DNA from: Verrucomicrobia bacterium IMCC26134
GTDB lineage: Bacteria > Verrucomicrobiota > Verrucomicrobiia > Opitutales > Opitutaceae
DNA: 64,000 nucleotides
Assembly (NCBI GenBank): GCA_000972765.1
Contig: CP011265.1
Location: forward strand, 2,217,501 to 2,281,500
Reading direction: 5' to 3'
Shown: one piece after another, positions 8,093 to 17,852 of the stretch
How positions within the stretch are numbered: the first letter of the stretch is position 1
Layout of the letters: each line of letters begins with the position of its first letter
Program-made: the position numbers and the translations under genes
The notes under the pieces: generated by a model
Told to the model about the DNA's origin: nothing
Database searches by the model: none
The model's input: only the letters and a program-made list of their open reading frames with translations

Positions 8093-10327
8093 ATGCACCC
8101 CAAAATACTAGCCCTTGCCGTGGCCCTGGCCGGTTCGCTGCAAGTTTTCGCCCAAGCACCCGGAACCTTGCTCGGAGACCCGATCGACCCGAGCGTGGAC
8201 TTCACCAAACTGGAATCAGTTTACTTCCAGGCGGACAACCTGACGGAGTTCAATGCCGCCACGGGTGCAGGCTCGCTGGAATGGAAACGTAACGCCCGTC
8301 ATGCCATAGCGCAGTTCCAAATGGTAAACCGCGGGTTCATGGGCGCGAAGAAAAACGAGTTTCCCGGCTCTCAATACGACGAGAACCCCGCCCTCCCCTT
8401 CCAGCTTTCCTTTGTCAGTCCCCGCACCATCCGGTTGCGCATGAGTTCGCGGAACTTCCCCCTGCGTGACGAAGAGTCGCTGATGCTCGCGGGGGCCGTG
8501 CCCGCGGATAAATCCTGGCGGATGGAAGAAACCAGCAACACGGTCACCTATACCAGCACCGCCGCCACGGTGCGCGTGACCAAGAAACCGTGGAGCGTGG
8601 AAATCCGCGATGCGGCGGGCAAACTCGTGACGCATACCCTGCGAGAGAACGAGCGGCACACCTTCTCGCATTGGCCCACGACGGCGTTTGTGCGGCGTGC
8701 GGAGGATTTGGGCCGCAGCACGGCGGCCACGTTTGCGATGGCGCATGACGAAAAAATTTTCGGCTGCGGCGAATCCTTCACCCGCCTCGACAAACGCGGG
8801 CAGAAAGTCGTGTGCTGGACCCAGGATGGCATGGGCGTGCAGACGGAAAAAATGTATAAACCGGTGCCGTTCTTTTTAAGCAGCGCAGGCTACGGCGTGT
8901 TTGTGCATACCACGGCTCCCGTGACCTTTGATTTCGGCCGCACCTTCGACGAATTTAATACGATCTACAACGGCGACGAGCTGATGGACCTGTTTGTGTT
9001 TGTAGGCGACCCCAAGGAAATACTCTCCGAATACACGGCCCTCACAGGACGCAGTCCCGTGCCGCCGCTTTGGTCCTTCGGCTTGTGGATGAGCCGTATC
9101 ACTTACAAGAGCGAGGCCGAGACACGCGAAGTGGCGGCCAAGCTGCGGGCGAACAAAATCCCCTGTGACGTCATCCATCTCGATACCGGATGGTTCGAAA
9201 CGGACTGGCAGTGTGACTACAAGTTTTCCCCCACCCGCTTCACCGATCCGGCCAAAATGCTATCGGACCTGAAGACGGACGGCTTTCGCGTGAGCCTCTG
9301 GCAGTATCCCTATTTCACCAGCAAGAACGCGCTCTTTGGCGAACTGGTGAGCCAAGGCCTGTGCGTGCGCGATGACAACGGACGCCTGCCCGCCGACGAC
9401 GCCGTGGTGGATTTCAGCAATCCTGCGGCCGTGAAATGGTATCAGGAAAAACTCGCCGGCCTGCTCAAGCTCGGGGTGAGCGCGATCAAAACGGATTTCG
9501 GCGAGGGCGCTCCGACCAAAGGAATCTATGCATCGGGACGCACGGGTTACTACGAGCACAACGCCTACCCCTTGCGCTACCAGCAGGCGGCGGCGGACAT
9601 CACCAATGAAATCACCGGCGACCGGATCACCTGGTCGCGCGCAGCCTGGGCGGGCGCGCAGCGCAATCCCCTGCACTGGGGAGGCGACGCGGAGAACAGC
9701 GACTCGGCGATGGCCGCGGAGCTGCGCGGCGGCTTGTCGTTCGGTCTTAGCGGCTTCACCTACTGGAGTCACGACGTGGGCGGTTTTGTCGACAAAGCAC
9801 CTCGCGAGCTTTATCGCCGCTGGCTGGCGTGGGGAGTGTTGACCTCGCACACCCGTTGTCACGGCTCGCCGCCGCGCGAACCCTGGGCGTATGACGAGTC
9901 GTTCATGAACGACTTCCGCCGCGCGGTGGAGTTGAAATACACCCTCATGCCCTACGTGCTCGCGCAGGCGAAGGACTCCTCGGCGAACGGCTGGCCGATG
10001 CTGCGGTCGCTGTTCTTCGAATATCCGAATGACCCCGCGTCCTGGCTGGTGGAAGACGAATATTTCTTTGGCAACGACCTGCTGGTCGCTCCGTTTTTCG
10101 ACGATACGGGTGCACGTAAAGTTTATCTGCCGCCCGGCAAGTGGATCGATTTCCAAAGCGGCAAGACTTACGCCGGTGCGCAATGGCACGATATGGCTTC
10201 AGGCCCGATCCCCGTCGTGTTGCTGGTGCGCGACGGCGCGGTGCTGCCCATGGTAAAAGTGGCGCAAAGCACCGATTCTATCGATTGGCAAAACATCGAG
10301 CAAAGACTGTTTAGCGCGGCGAAATGA
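8093..10327 (+). CDS. secreted GH31 alpha-xylosidase-like glycosidase
   Basis: This 744-residue retaining glycosidase resembles the YicI group of GH31. Residues 1-22 (MHPKILALAVALAGSLQVFA) look like a Sec signal peptide. They are followed by an N-terminal beta-sandwich, the (beta/alpha)8 barrel, and C-terminal beta domains. The catalytic nucleophile is Asp468 in AIKTDFGEG and the acid/base is Asp532 in GGDAENS, 64 residues apart, close to the YicI spacing. The KTDFGE form of the nucleophile motif fits alpha-xylosidases better than alpha-glucosidases (family knowledge). The ATG at 8093 is chosen because it starts the signal peptide. A GH39 gene follows at 82 bp, so the pair may act together on xylose-containing plant glycans such as xyloglucan or xylan. 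Confidence 0.88.
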   Translation: MHPKILALAVALAGSLQVFAQAPGTLLGDPIDPSVDFTKLESVYFQADNLTEFNAATGAGSLEWKRNARHAIAQFQMVNRGFMGAKKNEFPGSQYDENPALPFQLSFVSPRTIRLRMSSRNFPLRDEESLMLAGAVPADKSWRMEETSNTVTYTSTAATVRVTKKPWSVEIRDAAGKLVTHTLRENERHTFSHWPTTAFVRRAEDLGRSTAATFAMAHDEKIFGCGESFTRLDKRGQKVVCWTQDGMGVQTEKMYKPVPFFLSSAGYGVFVHTTAPVTFDFGRTFDEFNTIYNGDELMDLFVFVGDPKEILSEYTALTGRSPVPPLWSFGLWMSRITYKSEAETREVAAKLRANKIPCDVIHLDTGWFETDWQCDYKFSPTRFTDPAKMLSDLKTDGFRVSLWQYPYFTSKNALFGELVSQGLCVRDDNGRLPADDAVVDFSNPAAVKWYQEKLAGLLKLGVSAIKTDFGEGAPTKGIYASGRTGYYEHNAYPLRYQQAAADITNEITGDRITWSRAAWAGAQRNPLHWGGDAENSDSAMAAELRGGLSFGLSGFTYWSHDVGGFVDKAPRELYRRWLAWGVLTSHTRCHGSPPREPWAYDESFMNDFRRAVELKYTLMPYVLAQAKDSSANGWPMLRSLFFEYPNDPASWLVEDEYFFGNDLLVAPFFDDTGARKVYLPPGKWIDFQSGKTYAGAQWHDMASGPIPVVLLVRDGAVLPMVKVAQSTDSIDWQNIEQRLFSAAK

Positions 10328-10409
10328 ACGAAGCGGCTTAAGCCTTTTTCCGAATGCTCCCCCTGATCTGTCCGGCCCGGAATGAGTAAAATTTATCATA
10401 GACATCATC

Positions 10410-12014
10410 ATGAAAAAATCAGCCGGCATCCATTGCCTACTCGTTATAATCACCGCCGGCTGGCTGCTGCACCTCACCGCATCGATCTCTTTTGCTGAAC
10501 CGGCTCAAAATGGTCTGGCGGAGCGGATCGTATCCGCAGATTTACGCCAAATCAAAGGGCCGCTGAATACCATGTTCAAAACGTGTGTCGGTGCGGGGCG
10601 GGCAAACGAGGGCCTGCGCGCCGATTGGCAGCGTCAGCTAACGCGTGTGCATGAGCAGTGCGGATTCAATTACATCCGCATGCACGGCTTATTTTGCGAC
10701 GACATGGGAGTTTACCACGATCGGGCAGGTCGCCCGGAATATAACTGGCAGTATATCGACGAGCTTTTCGACTTTCTACTAAGCATCGGTATGAAACCAT
10801 TTGTTGAAATCGGTTTCATGCCTGCCGATCTAGCCAGCGGTTCGCAAAAAATCTTTTGGTGGAGAGGAAATGTCACGCTTCCAAAGGATTTCAATAAATG
10901 GGCGGAATTGATACAGGCATTCACCCGACATGTCTCCGATCGCTACGGCGAAGAGGAAGTCAAACAGTGGTATTTTGAAGTATGGAACGAGCCAAACCTA
11001 AGTGGCTTTTTCAAAGGCAGCCAGCAGGACTATTTCCACCTTTATGACGTAACGGCAAAGGCGATCAAAAGCGTCTCTGCGGATTATCGGGTCGGTGGAC
11101 CTGCGACCGCGGGCTGCGGCTGGATTTCAGATTTCATCGATTTCTGTGTCACCCAGTCGTCGCCGGTGGACTTCGTATCAACCCACACCTACGGAGTCGA
11201 AAAAGGCTTCCTCGACGAGAAAGGGAACGCTGGAACGGTATTGTCAAAAAACCCTCGTTCCATTTACGGCGAAATGATCGATACCCGAAACAAAATCCGC
11301 GGCTCCAAATTACCTGAACTCGAGCTGCACTTCACAGAGTGGAGCTCCTCCTACACCCCAGCCGACCCTTTCCACGACAGCTATCACAGCGCAGCCTATA
11401 TTTTGGATAAAGTTAAGGGGGCCGGCAACTCGGTGGATTCAATGTCCTATTGGGTATTCACAGATATCTTCGAGGAACCCGGCCCGCGTTTTACGCCATT
11501 TCACGGAGGCTTTGGCCTGGTCAACATCCAGGGCATCAACAAACCGGCGTTTTACGCCTACCAATTCATGAACCGTTTGGGTGATACCGAACTGCAAACC
11601 GTGGACACTGCTTCTTGGGTTTGCAGGGACAAACGCGGCGGCATCCAAGCGCTGATATGGGATTATTCTCTCGAGCAGCCTGCTCCGACCGAGAGCAACC
11701 AAGTGCACTACAAACGCGATCTCCCGTCGCATTCAAAATGGAATACGACCCTGAAGCTTTCCGGTGTTTCGGCCGGACAATACACCCTTTCCGTTTATCG
11801 CGTCGGCTATCGGGCGAACGATGCCTATTCGGCGTATATGGACACCGGTTCGCCGTCCCAGCTTTCTCGGGCACAAATCGACTACATTAAATCTATGAGC
11901 GACGGCAAACCGGAGCGGGTGTCGGTGATCAAGGTGGCATCGGATGGAACCGTGCATGAGACCTTTACGCTCAAGGATAACGACGTCTGTTTCATAACAT
12001 TAACAAAACAGTAA
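10410..12014 (+). CDS. secreted GH39-like beta-xylosidase
   Basis: This 534-residue clan GH-A hydrolase has an N-terminal hydrophobic signal sequence (about residues 1-29). The barrel has the acid/base Glu194 in VWNEPNL and the nucleophile Glu310 in HFTEWSSS; their 116-residue spacing agrees with GH39 beta-xylosidases. IRMHGLFCDDMGVY and the C-terminal beta-sandwich also fit GH39. Base composition is visibly less GC-rich than neighbouring genes, which may indicate separate ancestry. It lies 82 bp after the GH31 alpha-xylosidase. GH39 also contains alpha-L-iduronidases and other activities, so the exact substrate is open. Confidence 0.85.
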   Translation: MKKSAGIHCLLVIITAGWLLHLTASISFAEPAQNGLAERIVSADLRQIKGPLNTMFKTCVGAGRANEGLRADWQRQLTRVHEQCGFNYIRMHGLFCDDMGVYHDRAGRPEYNWQYIDELFDFLLSIGMKPFVEIGFMPADLASGSQKIFWWRGNVTLPKDFNKWAELIQAFTRHVSDRYGEEEVKQWYFEVWNEPNLSGFFKGSQQDYFHLYDVTAKAIKSVSADYRVGGPATAGCGWISDFIDFCVTQSSPVDFVSTHTYGVEKGFLDEKGNAGTVLSKNPRSIYGEMIDTRNKIRGSKLPELELHFTEWSSSYTPADPFHDSYHSAAYILDKVKGAGNSVDSMSYWVFTDIFEEPGPRFTPFHGGFGLVNIQGINKPAFYAYQFMNRLGDTELQTVDTASWVCRDKRGGIQALIWDYSLEQPAPTESNQVHYKRDLPSHSKWNTTLKLSGVSAGQYTLSVYRVGYRANDAYSAYMDTGSPSQLSRAQIDYIKSMSDGKPERVSVIKVASDGTVHETFTLKDNDVCFITLTKQ

Positions 12015-12175
12015 AAATCGAGCCAAGCCGTCAAAAACGGTAAATGCCCGCGCTATCTTGCTAGCTGGATAAGCAGAGCCAACAGCCTGATGACGCTTAA
12101 GCTAGACCAGCCGCTTATTGTTTCCGAACGAGTAAAAGCGCATAAGCTCATGCCGCTTAAACTCGGGGCCGCCAA

Positions 12176-12535
12176 TCAGACAAACGCGCCGGCGAACCAC
12201 TTCTGATAGTGTTCACCCAATAAAGGCGCCGGCTTTTGCTCCCCGTTCGCGGCAGCGATGAGACCTGTGATCCAGATAATTAAAAGGACGACCCAGATGG
12301 CCATGGCAGCCAGCCCCCCCAGAAACGGAATGAAGGCGAGGGCGAACGCCCCCATACCTGCAACAACGCCGGTGACCATGATCCCCAGACATTGACGCAG
12401 GTGAAATGCACCAAGCGCCGTTTTCTTTCCGCTAGAATACAGGACGACGGCTACGATGAAGCCAATGAGGGTAAGATAGCTGACGATGGCGACAGTGCGA
12501 TCTTCCGCGCCAGATGTAGGTGTTTCTGTGCTCAT
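12176..12535 (-). CDS. small membrane protein, DUF4870/TM2-like
   Basis: A 119-residue protein starts at MSTETPTSGAED. It has three hydrophobic helices: about residues 15-35 (VAIVSYLTLIGFIVAVVLY), 47-75, and 80-105 (IWVVLLIIWITGLIAAA). The FHLRQCLGI segment between helices 1 and 2 and the ending with a short cytoplasmic tail resemble DUF4870 family membrane proteins, whose function is not known. It diverges from the oxygenase-like gene at 12694. Confidence 0.65.
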   Translation of the reverse strand: MSTETPTSGAEDRTVAIVSYLTLIGFIVAVVLYSSGKKTALGAFHLRQCLGIMVTGVVAGMGAFALAFIPFLGGLAAMAIWVVLLIIWITGLIAAANGEQKPAPLLGEHYQKWFAGAFV

Positions 12536-12693
12536 AGTTAGTGTGGAACAGGCGTAAGGCTGCAACAGGGACAGTGATTGTCGACATAAAGATTAAACCC
12601 TATTTTACAATTTATTGTAACCGCGACCAAGACGTCACGTATTCATGCCACTTTCCACTTCCCGCCCGCAAACCGTCCGGACAGCGTAACATC

Positions 12694-13320
12694 ATGTCAT
12701 TGTCCCCCGTCCGCGCCTGGTTCCCGACCCAGATTTATTGCACGCCGCTCCAAACGCGCGGCCTAGACCGGCTCAACGCCGAGCTCGCCACCGAGTGCCG
12801 CCAGTTGCGCGACTACGATGACGAAGGACGCCGGTGGTCGGTCAAAAACTACCCCGGCGGCTATACCAGCTACGCCTCGATGAACACCCTGCACACCTTC
12901 TCCAGCAGCTTCGGCGATCTCGAACGCAAGCTCACCCGACACGTTCGCGCCTACGCCAAGATACTCGATATGGACCTGCGCGGTCGCGAGATCCGCATGA
13001 GCGATTGCTGGGTGAACATCATGCCGGAAAACACCGCCCACTCGATGCACTTGCACCCCAACAGCTTCATCAGCGGCACCTACTACGTCGCCACTCCCGC
13101 CGGTTGCCCCGGCTTGAAATTCGAGGACCCCCGTCTCGCCTCGCTCATGGCCGCCCCGCCCAAACTCTCCGCCGCCCGCGACGCCAACCGCCTCTACACC
13201 ACCTACCCCGCCCAGGCCGGCAACGTCATCCTATTCGAAAGCTGGCTTCGTCACGAGGTCGCTCAAAACCGCACCTCGGAGGAGCGTATCAGCATCAGCT
13301 TTAACTACACTTGGTCTTGA
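12694..13320 (+). CDS. putative 2OG-Fe(II) oxygenase, TIGR02466-like
   Basis: This 208-residue protein resembles the TIGR02466 family of putative 2-oxoglutarate/Fe(II) oxygenases. The DCWVNIM segment is followed by a His cluster (His116, His119, His121 in HSMHLHPNSFISGTYYV). A distal His187 (SWLRHEVAQN) and Arg198 (SEERISISFNY) would complete an iron/2OG site. The early start at 12541 reads through poorly conserved sequence; the ATG at 12694 (MSLSPVRAWFPTQIY) fits the family N-terminus. The substrate is unknown. Confidence 0.72.
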   Translation: MSLSPVRAWFPTQIYCTPLQTRGLDRLNAELATECRQLRDYDDEGRRWSVKNYPGGYTSYASMNTLHTFSSSFGDLERKLTRHVRAYAKILDMDLRGREIRMSDCWVNIMPENTAHSMHLHPNSFISGTYYVATPAGCPGLKFEDPRLASLMAAPPKLSAARDANRLYTTYPAQAGNVILFESWLRHEVAQNRTSEERISISFNYTWS

Positions 13321-13377
13321 TAAAACCGGCTTGCACGATTCGCGTTTTTAACGACCCCGTGCACGCTCAACCCCACC

Positions 13378-13584
13378 GTGCTTGTTATCCGTCGCCTCGT
13401 TGACCGCCATCGCGCCTACACCGGCATTTTTTTACCGGGCGAACCCGCGCGCATTTTCCCCACCAGCGACTCCGAACATGCCCGCATCCTCCAGATCTAC
13501 AAACAGGACCGCCCCCACGAGGGCATCGTGAACGACTTTAGTGAACTCGCGCTGGGCAAGGACCTCCTGCCGCACCGCGATTGA
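13378..13584 (+). CDS. small hypothetical protein (GTG start)
   Basis: A 68-residue frame starts at GTG, 57 bp after the oxygenase-like gene and on the same strand. The sequence is rich in charged residues and contains the GIVNDFSELALGKDLLP segment; no signal peptide or membrane helix is visible. I do not recognise a family. It has the base use of a coding frame and fills the gap before the convergent lptG-type gene, but it could be spurious. Confidence 0.45.
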   Translation: MLVIRRLVDRHRAYTGIFLPGEPARIFPTSDSEHARILQIYKQDRPHEGIVNDFSELALGKDLLPHRD

Positions 13585-13617
13585 TCCACCTCGCAGCCTT
13601 CTGTCGCCACCGGGGCT

Positions 13618-14730
13618 TCAGCGCACTCGCACCCATGCCACGCCGCCGGCCCCCAGCAAGGCCAGATGCGGCAAAAGCGCAGCCAGAGCGGGAGAAACAT
13701 ACCCGCGTCCGCCGAACACCATCCCGAGACGAAGGGCCACGAAATACACCACGAAGAGCCCCAGGGCCTTCGATACGCCCACCGCCGGATTCACCCGCAC
13801 CCCCGCCACCGCAAAGGGAACCGCGAACGCGATTATCACCAGCGGCATCAGACACTCCGCCAGAATACTCGCATAGCGCAGCGCATAGACCTGGGTCTTG
13901 GGGCTGCCCGAGGCCCGATAGTGCTCGACCACCCGCCCGAGTTCGAAAAGCGACAGACTGTCCGGTTTCGCGTCATAGATCTGCATGAGGCCTGCATCCT
14001 CGTTGAAATTGCTCATCGCCAGCTCCCGAAACGCCTCCGTCCGCACGACCTCTCCGCTTCGCGGATCAAACTGCACTTCACGTCCGTCGCGCAAGACCCA
14101 GCCGCCCTTTTTGAGATCCTGCCAGGCCTCGCGGGCCAGCCATCGCGTGACCTCCCGGCGCTGCGAATCGAGTTCGCTGACCGAGACCCCGTAGGCGCGT
14201 TTAGTGAACTGGCTGTAGCGATTGATAAACCACAGGCGACCTTGCGCGGTATTGTCAAAAGTCACCGCCACGCGCGATCCCACCCGGTCCGGCGCCTTGC
14301 CCTGCAGCTCCTGCCGCACCTGCAACACCTCCCAGATCCGCCTCGATTCCTCGAAGGACCACGGCACCACGGTCGCGTTCAAAAACCACACCACCCCGCA
14401 AAAAAATACCCCAGCCACCCACACGCTGCGGGTGATACGAAACAATCCCACCCCGGCCGCGCGCATCGCGGTGATCTCACTGCCATGATGCAGTTTTCCC
14501 AGCGCATAAAGCACCGACACGAGCAGGCACAAGGGGAGGAGTGTGGCGACAAAGCCGGGAATTTTCACCAGGCTGTAGGCCAGCACTTCGCTGGCGTTTG
14601 CGCCGAGCGCCAGAAGATCCTCCAGATCTTCGTAGAGCGCATGCATCACCAGCAGCCCAAGCGTAGCCGCCAAGACAAGGCCGAGGATGCCCAGCCATTC
14701 ACGTAAAACGTAGCGATCAAGGAGCGGCAT
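13618..14730 (-). CDS. LptF/LptG-family lipopolysaccharide export permease
   Basis: This 370-residue YjgP/YjgQ-type membrane protein has the N-terminal LLDRYVLREWLGILGLVLAA motif and membrane segments at about residues 15-35, 60-80, 100-120, and three more near the C-terminus (IIAFAVPFAVAG and the two following segments). A periplasmic beta-jellyroll lies between the two helix groups. LptF and LptG form the inner-membrane half of the LptB2FGC exporter that moves LPS to the outer membrane. Only one permease is here; its partner must be elsewhere. The start at 14730 (MPLLDRYV) is preferred to 14745. Confidence 0.85.
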   Translation of the reverse strand: MPLLDRYVLREWLGILGLVLAATLGLLVMHALYEDLEDLLALGANASEVLAYSLVKIPGFVATLLPLCLLVSVLYALGKLHHGSEITAMRAAGVGLFRITRSVWVAGVFFCGVVWFLNATVVPWSFEESRRIWEVLQVRQELQGKAPDRVGSRVAVTFDNTAQGRLWFINRYSQFTKRAYGVSVSELDSQRREVTRWLAREAWQDLKKGGWVLRDGREVQFDPRSGEVVRTEAFRELAMSNFNEDAGLMQIYDAKPDSLSLFELGRVVEHYRASGSPKTQVYALRYASILAECLMPLVIIAFAVPFAVAGVRVNPAVGVSKALGLFVVYFVALRLGMVFGGRGYVSPALAALLPHLALLGAGGVAWVRVR

Positions 14731-14790
14731 GCGTGTGTGCTGCATGACAATTCCGGCCCGGGCCTCCAGTGCAATCCCGCATCACGGTTT

Positions 14791-14812
14791 GTTCGCCCCC
14801 ACTCCGGCGAAC
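14791..14812. repeat. 7-bp-stem hairpin in a divergent promoter region
   Basis: GTTCGCC (14791-14797) and GGCGAAC (14806-14812) flank an 8-nt loop in the 285-bp spacer between the divergent LptF/G-type and MFS genes. No T-run follows. It may be regulatory or incidental; no open frame in this spacer looks coding. Confidence 0.25.
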
Positions 14813-15015
14813 CGTGGGTAATCTGGACGTCACGCCCGAGCAAGTGCGTGGCAAGGCCGTTAATTCCACCTGGCTGGCCTTCTACCTGCTGGATTTCAGA
14901 ACCACTTCGCCTAATCTGTTTTTTGGACTTTGGGCGCTTGTTGTGGCAATTCATTGGTTTCCCCATTTCAAGCAAAGCCTGCTATTTCACGCGGTCTTAC
15001 ATTTAAAACCTTACT

Positions 15016-16353
15016 GTGTCCACGCACGCCACGCCTCTCTCCCCTTCCGCAACCAAGCGTCCCCTGTCGCTCGGGGTCATTTTCCTGACGCTCTACATCG
15101 ACCTGATCGGCTTCTCGATCGTCTTCCCGCTCGGGCCGGACCTGCTGCACTACTACCTCGACATCGACGGCACCAAGGGACTGCTCGGCGCCTTGCTCGG
15201 CCAGATAAACTCCCTCGCCGCCGCACTCGGCAATACCTCGCACCTGCCGGAGGTGCTCTTCGGTGGTATCATCAGCTCGGTGTTCTCCGTGCTCCAGTTC
15301 ATCTTCTCCCCGTTTTGGGGTGGTCTTTCCGACCGCATAGGTCGTCGCCCGGTGCTTCTCTACACCGTGGCAGGCACCGCGCTGAGCTATCTGCTTTGGG
15401 CGCTAAGCGGTAGTTTCTGGCTTTTCCTCCTGGCCCGTATCCTCGGTGGACTCTTCGGGGGCAATCTGTCCGTCGCCACCGCCGCCGTCGCCGACGTCAC
15501 CTCGCGTGCCGAGCGTAGCAAGGCTATGGGCTTGGTTGGGGCCGCTTTCGGGCTCGGGCTTGTAACCGGTCCCGTCGTCGGTGCGCTGAGCGCGAAGTTC
15601 AATCTGCTCGAGAGCTGGCCCTGCTTGGCGGGCTGGGGCGTCAACCCTTTCTCCGTGCCCGCTCTGGTGGCTTTTCTACTCAGTCTGCTCAACCTGGTGT
15701 GGATCCGCTCGCGCTTCCGGGAGACGCTCCCCCCGGCCACCTCGGGACGCTCCGCGGAGCCGCGTCTACGCAATCCGCTCAGCGCTATCCTCGGCCTCGA
15801 CAACGCCGCCGTGCGCGGCGCCAACCTCGTGGGTTTCCTTTACCAACTCGCATTCGTGGCGATGGAGACTTCGCTCGTTTTCCTCAGCGCCGAGCGCTTC
15901 CACTACGGCCCGATGGACAACGGCAAGCTCATGGGCTTCCTCGGCGTCTGCTCGATCATCACCCAGGGCTACATCGTGCGCAAACTCGTCGGTCGCGTGC
16001 GCGAGACGCGGCTGCTCGCCATCGGTCTCGTCTGCTCGACCGCCGGCCTGCTCGGGCTCGGCTTCGCGCCGACGCCCGGCGTGCTTTACGCCGCCGTCGC
16101 CGCCCTCGCCTTTGGCGGCGGTCTCATCAACCCGTCCAATACCGGGCTCATCTCCCTCTACGCCAGCCCGGAGGAACAGGGTCGGGTGCTCGGCATTTAC
16201 CGGTCGCTCGGTTCGCTCGCCCGAGCTGTCACCCCGATCTGCGCCGGCGTTCTCTACTGGACCGCGGGTTCGCGCACGCTGTATGTGGTGGCCGCCGCGC
16301 TCGCCGTCGCCGCCTGCGCCGCCACCTTCCGCCTGCCCCAGCCGAAACGTTAA
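15016..16353 (+). CDS. MFS transporter, TetA-like (12 TM)
   Basis: This 445-residue major facilitator has about 12 hydrophobic helices. TM1 is LGVIFLTLYIDLIGFSIVFP, with the Asp typical of TetA/multidrug DHA1 members. The TM2-TM3 loop has the signature FSPFWGGLSDRIGRRPVLL (motif A, GxLsDRxGRRp). It probably exports a drug or metabolite, or imports a sugar; sequence does not decide. The start is GTG, as no ATG lies before TM1. A 60-residue insert between TM2 and motif A (about residues 40-85) is longer than in TetA. It converges on gltX with 15 bp between them. Confidence 0.83.
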   Translation: MSTHATPLSPSATKRPLSLGVIFLTLYIDLIGFSIVFPLGPDLLHYYLDIDGTKGLLGALLGQINSLAAALGNTSHLPEVLFGGIISSVFSVLQFIFSPFWGGLSDRIGRRPVLLYTVAGTALSYLLWALSGSFWLFLLARILGGLFGGNLSVATAAVADVTSRAERSKAMGLVGAAFGLGLVTGPVVGALSAKFNLLESWPCLAGWGVNPFSVPALVAFLLSLLNLVWIRSRFRETLPPATSGRSAEPRLRNPLSAILGLDNAAVRGANLVGFLYQLAFVAMETSLVFLSAERFHYGPMDNGKLMGFLGVCSIITQGYIVRKLVGRVRETRLLAIGLVCSTAGLLGLGFAPTPGVLYAAVAALAFGGGLINPSNTGLISLYASPEEQGRVLGIYRSLGSLARAVTPICAGVLYWTAGSRTLYVVAAALAVAACAATFRLPQPKR

Positions 16354-16368
16354 GCCAGAGAACCGGCT

Positions 16369-17757
16369 TCAGCCCAGCGAAGCGGCCAGCCTCCCCAAAC
16401 GCGCCGCCACTCGCTCGCGTCCCAGCACGCGGAAGATCGCCGTGATGCTCGGGCCCGCGCCCAGCCCCGTCACGGCCAGTCGCGCCACGGCCTGATAATC
16501 GCCGAAGCCGAGTCCCTTGGATTCAGCGAGGGCCTTCAATCCAGCCTCGATACCCGCGTCCGTCGCGAGATCCGCGCTCTGCACCCACTCGCCCAGCTCC
16601 GCGAGCCGCGCCTGGGGGTCGCCTTTGCCGAGCGCTTTGGCCCTGGCTTTCTCGTCGGTCGGATACGTCTCTGTCCAAAAATACGAGGTGTAGGCGGGCA
16701 GCTCTTCCAGTCCCTTGATCTTGGGCTGACTGAGCAGCAACACCTCGTCCACGTAGGCCGCCGGCGGATCGCTGGTGACACCCGCCTTGGCGAAAACTTC
16801 GTGCTTAGTGAAATACACCCTCGCGGCCGCGATGAAGCGCTCCGGAGGCAGCGCGAGGAGGTAGAGCATGTTCATGTGCGCCATTTTCTTGTCGTCAAAG
16901 CGCGCGTTGCTCTGGTTGACGCCCGGCAGGTCGAACTTCGCCACGATGTCGTCTATTGGCATCTTCTCGAGGTCTCCGCCCGGGTTCCAGCCGAGCAGGC
17001 TGATGTAATTCACCACCGCCTCGGGAAGGTATCCGCGCGTTTGATACTCCTCGATCAAGGCGCCTTGATCGCGCTTCGACATCTTGCCGGGCCCGTTTTG
17101 CTTCAAAATAAGCGGGATGTGCGCGAACTGCGGGGGCTTGACGCCGAAGGCCTGGAACAGCGCCACGTGCTTGCTGGAGTTGGATAGGTGGTCCTCGCCT
17201 CGGATCACGTGGGTGATCTCCATCGCAATGTCGTCCACCACATTCACGAAGTGGAAAACCGGGTTGCCGTCCGAACGCACGATCACGAAGTCCTCGTCCT
17301 CGATACGCTCGACGCGACCGCGTATCGCGTCGTCGATTACTATGGGCGCGGTCTTGACCTTTGTCACCGTCTTTTGGCGGTGTTCGTCGTAAACTTCATA
17401 GCGTTCGCCTTCGAGACGGAACCAGGTCGCGCCGTCCTTCTCGTAGGTGCGACCGGCCGCCTTGAGCTTTTCCAGATACTCACGATAAACCGCCGCGCGC
17501 TCGCTTTGACGGTATGGGCCGTAATCACCACCCGCGCCCGGGCCCTCATCCCAGGTCAGGCCCAGCCATTTCATCGAATCGTAGATCACAGCCAGAAACG
17601 CCTCGGAGTTGCGCGCCGCGTCTGTGTCCTCGATGCGCAGCACAAAGGTGCCTCCGGTATGCCGGGCATAGAGCCAGTTGAACAACGCCGTGCGGGCGCT
17701 GCCGATGTGAAAAAACCCGGTGGGACTAGGCGCAAAACGAACGCGAACGGTGGACAT
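16369..17757 (-). CDS. gltX: glutamyl-tRNA synthetase
   Basis: This 462-residue class I aminoacyl-tRNA synthetase has the HIGH-type motif in [19 protein letters not shown] and the KMSKS-type loop as KMSKRDQG. The stem-contact region and C-terminal anticodon-binding helices follow at normal length. The start [14 protein letters not shown] at 17757 is the family standard; the upstream ATG at 17802 is not used. The related gluQ at the right edge of this window lacks the anticodon-binding part, so this gene is the true GluRS. Confidence 0.95.
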   Translation of the reverse strand: MSTVRVRFAPSPTGFFHIGSARTALFNWLYARHTGGTFVLRIEDTDAARNSEAFLAVIYDSMKWLGLTWDEGPGAGGDYGPYRQSERAAVYREYLEKLKAAGRTYEKDGATWFRLEGERYEVYDEHRQKTVTKVKTAPIVIDDAIRGRVERIEDEDFVIVRSDGNPVFHFVNVVDDIAMEITHVIRGEDHLSNSSKHVALFQAFGVKPPQFAHIPLILKQNGPGKMSKRDQGALIEEYQTRGYLPEAVVNYISLLGWNPGGDLEKMPIDDIVAKFDLPGVNQSNARFDDKKMAHMNMLYLLALPPERFIAAARVYFTKHEVFAKAGVTSDPPAAYVDEVLLLSQPKIKGLEELPAYTSYFWTETYPTDEKARAKALGKGDPQARLAELGEWVQSADLATDAGIEAGLKALAESKGLGFGDYQAVARLAVTGLGAGPSITAIFRVLGRERVAARLGRLAASLG

Positions 17758-17852
17758 GGTGTGAAGTCGCCCAACTTGCCCCACCCTCGCGCCCCGCCGC
17801 AAGCCCCCAAATCACGCCACCTGCAGTCCTCCTGCCAAATGACGGCCCCGTT

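Noticed and set aside
10334-10350. GGCTTAAGCC followed by Ts after the GH31 gene as a terminator
   Set aside because: The palindrome leaves only a 3-bp stem once a minimal loop is allowed.
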